From the NCBI GenBank assembly GCA_007127615.1, contig SKZB01000151.1, forward strand, positions 1 through 5,144: a stretch of 5,144 nt of DNA. Reading direction: 5' to 3'. The notes under the pieces were generated by a model, which was not told where the DNA came from, searched no databases, and saw only the letters and a program-made list of their open reading frames with translations. Below, piece by piece: positions 1 through 5,077 of this stretch. A program made the translations under genes and the position numbers. The stretch's first letter is position 1. Each line of letters opens with the position of its first letter. This stretch comes from Phycisphaerales bacterium (GTDB lineage: Bacteria; Planctomycetota; Phycisphaerae; Phycisphaerales; SM1A02).

Positions 1-59
1 CATGTGTGATCATGCCTGAGTATCGTCGGCACCGGAAAACCAGTGGTATTCCCGAATGG

Positions 60-64
60 AAGGA
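60..64 (+). promoter_or_regulatory. Shine-Dalgarno site for the PEP-CTERM-like gene
   Basis: AAGGA, within the longer purine run GGAAGGA (58-64), lies 9 bases before the ATG at 74. This decides the start: the in-frame ATG at 56 would sit inside this purine run's left flank, has no ribosome binding site of its own, and would put six extra residues before the Met-Lys-Lys that opens a normal signal peptide. Confidence 0.7.
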
Positions 65-73
65 ACTCGAAAG

Positions 74-637
74 ATGAAGAAGCATTTGATGATTGCGGCC
101 GCGGGCGCGCTGACGCTGGGCGTTGCCGGCCAGGCCGCCCAGGCCGGCACGCAGACGGTGAGCATTGATCTGGAGGAGTGGGCCCCGACGGAGTTTTTCT
201 CCTTCGGTGATCCGACTTCAAATCCGAATGTCACGCTCGATCTCGGCGGCGGTTTGCCGGTCGATATCACCGGCTACGCGCTGGATTTCGAAGTGGTCGC
301 GGCCGGCGATGCGTGGATGAACGAGTTCGGCCTCGGTCTGTTCGACAGCGCGGATGTGCCGGACGGTTCCGGACTGATTATCTCTGCACCGGACGAACCT
401 CCGTTCACCGCCCCCGGCACCGTGGACTTTGATACCGAAGGCATGGTCACGCTCGAGGATGCTTTCGAAGTCACGACCGGCATTCTCTACATCGAAGCAT
501 TTGACTTTGATCCGAACTTCCCCGGCCTGACGGCCAACGGCACCGTCACGCTGCAGTACAACGTCATCCCGGCGCCGGGCGCGCTCGCGCTGATCGGCCT
601 GGCGGGCCTCGCCGGTCGCCGCCGTCGCCACCAATAA
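74..637 (+). CDS. Secreted PEP-CTERM-like sorting-domain protein of unknown function
   Basis: This is a 187-residue exported protein. Residues 1-24 form a signal peptide: Met-Lys-Lys start, a hydrophobic Ala/Leu/Gly core, and an AQA|G type I cleavage site after residue 24. The mature part (25-164) is acidic, rich in Gly, Asp, Phe and Thr, has no cysteine, and alternates short hydrophobic and polar stretches, which suggests a beta-sandwich domain; I recognise no catalytic motif. The C-terminus (about 166-187) has PAP, a short hydrophobic segment ALALIGLAGLAG and then RRRRHQ. This three-part tail is the PEP-CTERM type, known to be recognised by exosortases, which remove it and direct the protein to the surface or extracellular matrix. 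PAP in place of the canonical PEP is common in planctomycetes. The gene is followed by its own terminator, so it is probably monocistronic. The biological role is unknown; it could be a matrix or envelope protein. Confidence 0.85.
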   Translation: MKKHLMIAAAGALTLGVAGQAAQAGTQTVSIDLEEWAPTEFFSFGDPTSNPNVTLDLGGGLPVDITGYALDFEVVAAGDAWMNEFGLGLFDSADVPDGSGLIISAPDEPPFTAPGTVDFDTEGMVTLEDAFEVTTGILYIEAFDFDPNFPGLTANGTVTLQYNVIPAPGALALIGLAGLAGRRRRHQ

Positions 638-647
638 CCGGACTGGG

Positions 648-665
648 CGTGACCTGAGCGTCACG
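648..665 (+). other. Small hairpin after the PEP-CTERM-like gene
   Basis: CGTGAC (648-653) pairs perfectly with GTCACG (660-665) around a six-base loop, ten bases after the stop codon. It has no T tract, so it is not a terminator alone. Together with the larger hairpin at 679-708 it makes a tandem stem-loop 3' untranslated region that could protect the message from exonucleases. It could also be chance. Confidence 0.4.
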
Positions 666-678
666 AGAGATGAACCCC

Positions 679-711
679 GAAACACCGTCGCGTGCGCGGC
701 GGTGTTTCTTT
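679..711 (+). terminator. Intrinsic terminator of the PEP-CTERM-like gene
   Basis: GAAACACCG at 679-687 pairs with CGGTGTTTC at 700-708. The pairing continues inward (688-691 with 696-699, one G-T wobble) to give a 13-base-pair stem with a GTGC loop. The right arm ends in TTTC followed by TTT (709-711), a short but usable U tract. It lies 42 bases after the stop of the upstream gene and before the start chosen for the dehydrogenase, so it separates the two units. On the opposite strand there is no matching T run, so it should act in the + direction only. Confidence 0.75.
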
Positions 712-751
712 GTGATGGAGCGCCGGTCCGGTCTCTCGATCGCATCACCGG

Positions 752-781
752 ATGCCACCGTCATAGTCCGCACGCTACCAT
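752..781 (+). promoter_or_regulatory. Candidate promoter of the dehydrogenase, -10 abutting the start codon
   Basis: TACCAT at 776-781 matches the -10 consensus TATAAT at four of six positions, and ATGCCA at 752-757 matches TTGACA at four of six with an 18-base spacer. The -10 ends eight bases before the ATG at 790, so transcription would begin one or two bases from the start codon, giving a leaderless message. No Shine-Dalgarno sequence is visible before 790, which fits. An alternative -10-like CATAGT lies at 762-767. Confidence 0.4.
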
Positions 782-789
782 GGCCGGCC

Positions 790-1791
790 ATGCCGGAACT
801 GTACGTGTACATGCCCCGAGCGCCGCAAGAGGCGTTTCGTTCAACGCTGAGAACGTGTCTTTCCCGCCGCGTTCACATGTCCTACGACGACGATCGCCCG
901 GCCACGTTCAATATTCTCGTCGACGGTCGGCCCCGCGAAGATGACCTGACGGCCAGCCCGGCTTTGCGAACCGTGATCATTCCGTTTGCGGGGGTGCCCG
1001 CCGCCACGGGCGAACTGCTCCGGCGTTGTCAGCACCTCAATTTTCACAACCTGCATCACAACGCCGCCCCGACGGCGGAGATGGCGATGGGTCTGCTGCT
1101 CAGCGCGGCCAAACGCATCGTGCCCGCGGACCGGGCCTTGCGCCGAGGTGACTGGCGGCCTCGCTATACCGACGATGACACGCCGCTTCTGGAGGGAAAG
1201 ACGGCCGTGATTCTGGGCTACGGGGCGATCGGACAACGTCTGGCCCGTTTCTGTTTGGCGATGGGGCTGCGCGTCGAAGCGGTGAGACGGCGCGCGACGA
1301 AAACCGGCCGGCAGGGCGATGTGACGGTTCATCCCGCAGCGGCGCTCGATGACGCGCTTCGCCGGGCCGAAGTGCTGCTGCTCGCCCTGCCGCACACGCC
1401 CGAGACGGACGGCCTGCTGAGCGGCGCACGCCTCGACCTTCTGCCGGTGGGATGTGTCGTCGTCAACGTCGCCCGCGGCGCGATCATCCATGAACGCGCG
1501 CTCTTCGAACGGCTCCGCGACGGTCGACTCGGTGCGGCGGGGCTGGATGTGTGGTGGCGGTATCCGCGGGTGGACTCCGACGATCCCGAGGCCGGGGAAG
1601 CGGCGCGAAGGTTGACGCCGCCGTCACGCTTTCCCTTCGGGGGCCTTCCCAACGTGGTCCTCAGCCCGCATCGCGCCGGTCACGGCGCGATGACGGAAAC
1701 GCTGCGCGCGCAGCATCTCGCGGATCTGCTCAACGCCGCCGCGGCCGGCCGGGAGCTCTGGAACCGGATCGATCCCGATGCGGGGTACTGA
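790..1791 (+). CDS. NAD-dependent D-2-hydroxyacid dehydrogenase-like protein, atypical active site
   Basis: The 333-residue product has the D-isomer-specific 2-hydroxyacid dehydrogenase layout: an N-terminal catalytic half, the NAD-binding Rossmann domain with GYGAIG at residues 143-148, and the C-terminal return to the catalytic domain. The family reduces 2-keto acids, or oxidises D-2-hydroxy acids, with NAD(P)H in the cytoplasm. The substrate-binding arginine is R229 in NVARGA, and the catalytic histidine is H294 in SPHRAG. The glutamate that normally completes the triad (E269 of E. coli SerA, in DVFPTEP) aligns with Y258 in DVWWRYP, and the segment between this site and the histidine is about 13 residues longer than in SerA. 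The substrate is therefore unclear, and it may belong to a divergent subfamily. I chose the ATG at 790 because MPELYVYMP begins the first beta strand as usual for the family. The in-frame ATGs at 670 and 715 lie before or just after the terminator at 679-711. The gene stands alone and converges with the LOG-family gene. Confidence 0.85.
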   Translation: MPELYVYMPRAPQEAFRSTLRTCLSRRVHMSYDDDRPATFNILVDGRPREDDLTASPALRTVIIPFAGVPAATGELLRRCQHLNFHNLHHNAAPTAEMAMGLLLSAAKRIVPADRALRRGDWRPRYTDDDTPLLEGKTAVILGYGAIGQRLARFCLAMGLRVEAVRRRATKTGRQGDVTVHPAAALDDALRRAEVLLLALPHTPETDGLLSGARLDLLPVGCVVVNVARGAIIHERALFERLRDGRLGAAGLDVWWRYPRVDSDDPEAGEAARRLTPPSRFPFGGLPNVVLSPHRAGHGAMTETLRAQHLADLLNAAAAGRELWNRIDPDAGY

Positions 1792-1843
1792 CGAATGCCG
1801 CGGCGCGTGGGCCGGCGGATGCGGTTGACCCTCGTGGCGGCAA

Positions 1844-2638
1844 TCAGATGGCCTGGTCGTCCTGTCCGAGTTCTTGTTGCCGGCGGGAGAGACCGTGCTT
1901 GCGCGGCTTGATTCCGCCGCGCGTTCCCTCGCCGGTGCGCACGTCTTCGTCGTGATCGAATCGCGGCAGGGATTCGGCGACCTTGCGCTTGCCGATGTGC
2001 GTTTCGTACACGATGTTCACCGCTTCATCGACATCATCGGTCAGATGGAAGAGATCGAAGTCGGTGGGGCTGATGGTGTGGAACGTCTCATCCATGACTT
2101 GGTGCATCCAGTCGAGCAGCCCGCGCCAGAAATCGCTGCCGACGAGGACGACCGGGAAGGGGACGATCTTCAACGTCTGAATCAGGGTCAACGACTCAAA
2201 GAACTCATCCATCGTGCCGAACCCGCCGGGGAAGATAATGAACCCGCGGGCGTACTTGACGAACATGACCTTGCGGATGAAGAAGTACCGGAAGTCGAGT
2301 TCAATGTTCTGATACGGGTTGGGCATCTGCTCCATCGGCAGGGAGATGTTGAGTCCGACGGAGGTTCCATCGGCCTCGATCGCGCCCTTGTTCGCCGCTT
2401 CCATGATCCCCGGGCCGCCGCCGGTGATGACGGCGAAATCCTTCTCGACGAGCTTTCGGCCGCAATCCACCGCAAGCTGGTAGTACCGGTCTTCCGGGGG
2501 CGTCCGCGCCGAACCGAAGACGCTCACCGCCGGCGCAATCCGGGCCATGGTATCGATCGCATCGACGAACTCGCTCATGATCCGGAAGACGCGCCAGGAC
2601 TCGTGACGGAGGGCTTCCTTGTGCTCGGCTTCGGACAT
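1844..2638 (-). CDS. LOG / TIGR00730 family Rossmann-fold protein
   Basis: The 264-residue product carries the two signatures of the LOG family (once annotated 'possible lysine decarboxylase', PF03641): GGGPGIMEAA at residues 73-82 and PGGFGTMDE at 137-145, the latter forming the nucleotide-phosphate site with its conserved glutamate. FGSAR at 41-45 is the first strand and loop of the Rossmann fold, and the FRYFFIRK stretch at 116-123 supplies the conserved arginine. Characterised members hydrolyse the N-glycosidic bond of nucleoside 5'-monophosphates, including cytokinin ribotides, releasing the base and ribose 5-phosphate; the bacterial substrate cannot be read from sequence. About 35 residues of leading helix precede the core. 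A charged, probably disordered tail (about 216-264, rich in Lys, Arg, Asp and Gln) follows it. The start at 2638 is set by the AGGAG ribosome site; a longer reading to 2806 adds low-complexity residues with no family similarity. The gene is divergent from folC and convergent with the dehydrogenase. Confidence 0.88.
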   Translation of the reverse strand: MSEAEHKEALRHESWRVFRIMSEFVDAIDTMARIAPAVSVFGSARTPPEDRYYQLAVDCGRKLVEKDFAVITGGGPGIMEAANKGAIEADGTSVGLNISLPMEQMPNPYQNIELDFRYFFIRKVMFVKYARGFIIFPGGFGTMDEFFESLTLIQTLKIVPFPVVLVGSDFWRGLLDWMHQVMDETFHTISPTDFDLFHLTDDVDEAVNIVYETHIGKRKVAESLPRFDHDEDVRTGEGTRGGIKPRKHGLSRRQQELGQDDQAI

Positions 2639-2648
2639 CACGCGCAGA

Positions 2649-2653
2649 CTCCT
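2649..2653 (-). promoter_or_regulatory. Shine-Dalgarno site of the LOG-family gene
   Basis: On the minus strand this reads AGGAG, followed by ten bases (TCTGCGCGTG) and then the ATG at 2638. It supports this start over upstream in-frame codons and shows that this gene is translated from a message with a normal leader, unlike folC next to it. Confidence 0.7.
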
Positions 2654-2670
2654 GGGAATCGGGGGTGGGA

Positions 2671-2689
2671 AACTGAAAACTGAATATTC
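2671..2689. repeat. Tandem 7-base repeat overlapping a palindrome in the LOG/folC intergenic region
   Basis: AACTGAA occurs twice without a gap (2671-2677, 2678-2684), and the second copy runs into the perfect eight-base palindrome GAATATTC (2682-2689). This is the most AT-rich patch of the 239-base divergent gap (2639-2877). It lies 33-51 bases before the LOG start codon, where a promoter or operator for that gene would be expected. I see no good -35/-10 pair on the minus strand, so its function is open. The remainder of the gap, apart from the folC promoter, shows nothing clear. Confidence 0.35.
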
Positions 2690-2839
2690 GAACCGTCCCC
2701 GAAACGGCGATGGGTCCCCGATGTTAGCGGGTTTCCGGCGATGGGGGTGTCCGAGGGTGTTTCGTGGATCAGAAGGGGATCGGACGACACGGGCAAAACG
2801 CCGCAAGGCACTGCCAGAAAGTGACTTACATTGCCCAAA

Positions 2840-2868
2840 TTGAACCGGATCGTCGGTTCTGGTATCAT
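2840..2868 (+). promoter_or_regulatory. Sigma-70-like promoter of folC with extended -10
   Basis: TTGAAC (2840-2845, five of six to TTGACA) is separated by exactly 17 bases from TATCAT (2863-2868, five of six to TATAAT). TGG immediately before the -10 gives the TGn of an extended -10 element. Transcription would be expected to start around 2874-2877, next to the ATG at 2878, so the folC message is probably leaderless. The bases between the -10 and the ATG, CCCGGGTCT, contain no Shine-Dalgarno sequence. Confidence 0.7.
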
Positions 2869-2877
2869 CCCGGGTCT

Positions 2878-4281
2878 ATGGCCAAATCCACGCGTTCCCG
2901 TCGCCGCGGCCGCACTTCCGCGGCGGTTACCGATATCGCCAACTATTCCAGCGCGGTGCGTTACCTCTACGACCGCGTCGATTTCGAGCGCACCCGCCTC
3001 ATCCGCTTCGATGAGGACATGTTCAAGCTTGATCGCATGCACATGCTGCTCGAGAAGCTCGGCAACCCGCACGAACAGTTGAAAATGGTCCACGTTGCCG
3101 GCACCGTCGGCAAGGGATCCACCGTGGCGATGATCTCCGCCATGTTGCAGGGCTGCGGCTACACCGTCGGTCAGTTCACCAGCCCGCACCTCATCGATGT
3201 GCGGGAGCGGATCATGATCAACGACCAGATGATCAGCCGGCCGGACTTCACCGAACTGATGCGGCAGATCGCGGAGGTTGCCAGAAAAAGCAAGACCGAA
3301 CCGACGTTCTTTGAACTGATCACCCTCGCCGCCTTCAAGTACTTTGCCGAGCAGGCGGTGGACATCGCGATCATCGAGGTCGGACTCGGCGGCCGGCTGG
3401 ATTGCACGAACGTCATCACGCCGCTCATCTCGATCGTCGGCACGATCGATCTCGACCACACGCAGATCCTCGGCGGGACGCTCGACAAGATTGCGCGCGA
3501 GAAAGCGGGCATCTTCAAAAAGGATGTGCCCGCGGTCACCTTCGAGCAGGAAGAAAAGATCGAGAGCGCCTTGCGCGAAGTGGCGGCAGAGGTCGGCGCA
3601 CCGATTCGCGTCATCAACAACGAGATTGAGTTTTCCTCACGGTTCGGAGCGAGCCCCGATCTCGGCCCGCACACCCGCGTGTGCCTCATCACCGAGACCA
3701 GCCAGTTCATGCACATTCCCGTGCCGCTGCCGGGCGAACACCAGGCGATCAACTGTGGTCTCGCCCTGGCGGTGATCGATCATCTGAAATCCTGCGGTTT
3801 TGATTTCCCGGAGGTGGAACTGCACGAGGGTCTGGCGAAAACGTATACGCCCGGCCGCATGGAACTCATCTGGAAGCAGCCGCGCATTCTCGTGGATGGC
3901 GCGCACAACGCCGCATCACTCTCCGCCATGATGCGGTGTGTCGGCGCGCACGTGCCTTACGACTCGATGGTCTGCATCTTCGGCTGCTGCGAGGACAAGG
4001 ACATTCCCACCATGCTCGACCGGCTCGCGCTCGGCGGGGACAAGGTCATCTTCACCCGCGCCAAGGGCAACGCCCGTGCCGCCGATCCGGAAGATCTCCA
4101 GCGCGAGTTCATCGAGCGATCCGGCAAGATGAACCAGGTCGCGGCGACCTTCCCCGAAGCGCTCGATCTCGCCACCCGCGCGGTCGGACGCGACGACCTG
4201 ATCTGCGTCACCGGCAGCTTTTATCTGGTGGGTGAAGCCAAAAAGCATCTGGCGGACCTGGAAAAACAGCGCGCAAGCTGA
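2878..4281 (+). CDS. folC: Folylpolyglutamate synthase / dihydrofolate synthase (Mur ligase family)
   Basis: The 467-residue product is a full-length FolC. The family adds glutamate to folates with ATP, through an acyl-phosphate intermediate, in the cytoplasm; some members also make dihydrofolate from dihydropteroate. Visible signatures in order are: HVAGTVGKGST with the P-loop at residues 75-82; TSPHL with VRERI shortly after; EVGLGGRLDCTN from E167; DHTQILGGTLDKIAREKAG from D193, with K209 at the position of the lysine that is carbamylated in the family; and DGAHN at 340-344, which starts the C-terminal domain that binds glutamate. The P-loop has Val77 where GTNGKGS has Asn. About 20 basic residues (MAKSTRSRRRGRT) precede the usual first helix (YSSAVRYLYDR). 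I chose the ATG at 2878 because the promoter lies directly upstream; the in-frame ATG at 2764 would place the promoter inside the gene. There is no accD or other folate gene beside it, so whether it is bifunctional cannot be told. Confidence 0.93.
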   Translation: MAKSTRSRRRGRTSAAVTDIANYSSAVRYLYDRVDFERTRLIRFDEDMFKLDRMHMLLEKLGNPHEQLKMVHVAGTVGKGSTVAMISAMLQGCGYTVGQFTSPHLIDVRERIMINDQMISRPDFTELMRQIAEVARKSKTEPTFFELITLAAFKYFAEQAVDIAIIEVGLGGRLDCTNVITPLISIVGTIDLDHTQILGGTLDKIAREKAGIFKKDVPAVTFEQEEKIESALREVAAEVGAPIRVINNEIEFSSRFGASPDLGPHTRVCLITETSQFMHIPVPLPGEHQAINCGLALAVIDHLKSCGFDFPEVELHEGLAKTYTPGRMELIWKQPRILVDGAHNAASLSAMMRCVGAHVPYDSMVCIFGCCEDKDIPTMLDRLALGGDKVIFTRAKGNARAADPEDLQREFIERSGKMNQVAATFPEALDLATRAVGRDDLICVTGSFYLVGEAKKHLADLEKQRAS

Positions 4282-4296
4282 ACCCGACCGGTTCGA

Positions 4297-5025
4297 TCAA
4301 ACGGTCGTGGTCGGACGGTAAGCAAGAAACAGCCCCATTCCCGCCGGGCCTTGTTCGTCGAAGCTCCAACGCAGTTCGGCCCGTTCGAACCAGTCGGCGT
4401 AACGCTCGCGCGGGACAATACGGATGCGCTGCGATTCCGTGAACTCACCGATTCCCGCCGGCCGGTCCACCTCGAACGCGAACGTGATCACGAGCGCGTC
4501 GGTTTCGTGGACCGCGGTGGTGCGGCGGGTCAGCTTCACGTCCGGTTCATCGATCGTCATGACCTCCTCACGCGGCGGCCGCAGGCGTTCCGGCATCACC
4601 CCCGGCTCGATCAGCAGCAGCCCGTCCGGCGCGAGGTGCTTCGCCATCCGATCGATCGCCCGCTCCATCGCGCGATCATCGGGCAGATAGCAGATCGACG
4701 CAAACAGGCAGGTCATCACATCGAACCGCCGGCCGAGATCGAACGCCGTCATATCCGCGCGCGTCAAGTGCGCGGCGGGAACCTTGCGCTGCGCGATCCG
4801 GAGCATGCCTTCATTTCGGTCAACACCGGCGAAATCGCACGAGGAAAATCGGCGCGCCAGTTCGTGCAGATGTTCGCCGGTGCCGCACGCAACGTCGAGC
4901 AGCGATGCGGGCGGTCGTGATCGGTGCCGGCCGATGGTCTGCGCCAGCCGGGCCGCTTCGCGCGCGTAGTCCTTGCCGCGCGCAGCGTAAATCCGATCGT
5001 AGAGTTCCGCCCAGTGATCGAACAT
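4297..5025 (-). CDS. SAM-dependent methyltransferase, amino-sugar N,N-dimethyltransferase-like
   Basis: The 242-residue product is a class I methyltransferase. Motif I is LLDVACGTG (residues 42-50), the acidic residue after strand 2 is D69 in GVDRNEGML, and RADMTAFDLG (89-98) and HLAPDGLLLIEP (130-141) are the later motifs. From memory, the order and wording match the TylM1/DesVI group, which dimethylates the amino group of TDP-3-amino-deoxyhexoses. Shared elements are YD..Y..RGKDYA.EA at the N-terminus, SLLDVACGTG.HL, a [FS]AS.[CG]YL stretch, LLIEP..MPE, and GPAGMGLFLA near the C-terminus. This suggests N-methylation of a nucleotide-linked amino sugar, but the true acceptor is unknown. I chose the start at 5025 (MFDHWAELYD) because family similarity begins there; in-frame ATGs at 5058 and 5088 would overlap or crowd the divergent gene. 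It ends 15 bases from the folC stop, with no clear terminator between them. Confidence 0.85.
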   Translation of the reverse strand: MFDHWAELYDRIYAARGKDYAREAARLAQTIGRHRSRPPASLLDVACGTGEHLHELARRFSSCDFAGVDRNEGMLRIAQRKVPAAHLTRADMTAFDLGRRFDVMTCLFASICYLPDDRAMERAIDRMAKHLAPDGLLLIEPGVMPERLRPPREEVMTIDEPDVKLTRRTTAVHETDALVITFAFEVDRPAGIGEFTESQRIRIVPRERYADWFERAELRWSFDEQGPAGMGLFLAYRPTTTV

Positions 5026-5033
5026 GACCGCAG

Positions 5034-5039
5034 ATGGTA
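5034..5039 (-). promoter_or_regulatory. Candidate -10 element of the methyltransferase
   Basis: The minus strand reads TACCAT, then eight bases (CTGCGGTC), then the ATG at 5025. This is the same hexamer and spacing seen before the dehydrogenase at 776-781. No good -35 box is visible at 16-18 bases, and there is no Shine-Dalgarno sequence, so the call rests on the shared geometry. Confidence 0.35.
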
Positions 5040-5064
5040 GGCGGCCGAAGGCGATCATTGCCGC

Positions 5065-5070
5065 TAGGAT
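5065..5070 (+). promoter_or_regulatory. TAGGAT element before the 5078 gene (-10 or ribosome binding site)
   Basis: TAGGAT lies seven bases before the ATG at 5078. It can be read two ways: as a TANNAT -10 element for a leaderless message, or as a Shine-Dalgarno site through the AGGA at 5066-5069, eight bases from the ATG. The sequence cannot separate these readings. Confidence 0.3.
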
Positions 5071-5077
5071 GGAAGCC

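Noticed and set aside
1..73. End of an upstream gene at the left edge
   Set aside because: All three + frames reach a stop within the first 77 bases (7-9, 17-19, 75-77), but there are too few codons to show that any is coding. No convincing promoter for the PEP-CTERM-like gene is visible here either; TATTCC at 47-52 has no matching -35.
670..789. Upstream in-frame starts (670 and 715) for the dehydrogenase
   Set aside because: The 670 start would translate through the intrinsic terminator, and 715 follows directly after it with no ribosome site. The added residues do not resemble the family N-terminus.
841..1491. 216-codon minus-strand open frame opposite the dehydrogenase
   Set aside because: It is the antisense of the NAD-binding half of a recognisable dehydrogenase, and its composition is Arg/Gln/His-rich with no motif.
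1792..1843. Possible terminator between the convergent dehydrogenase and LOG genes (TGCCGC 1796-1801 / GCGGCA 1837-1842)
   Set aside because: A six-base stem with a 35-base loop and no T tract is likely by chance in GC-rich sequence.
1874..2683. 269-codon open frame on the + strand opposite the LOG-family gene
   Set aside because: It lies across a gene with unmistakable LOG motifs. Its translation is low-complexity and rich in Asp, Arg, Val and His, as expected from the complement of GC-rich codons, and it has no recognisable motif.
2639..2806. Longer N-terminus for the LOG-family protein
   Set aside because: The extra 56 residues are Pro/Arg-rich without family similarity, and a good AGGAG site sits 10 bases before the ATG at 2638.
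2638..3459. 273-codon open frame on the minus strand opposite folC
   Set aside because: It covers the folC promoter and the FolC P-loop region and shows only Asp/His/Val/Gly-rich sequence typical of an antisense shadow.
4283..4314. Possible bidirectional terminator between folC and the methyltransferase (CGACCG/CGGTCG, CCGACC/GGTCGG)
   Set aside because: The arms are only six bases with long or competing loops, and there is no T tract on either strand.
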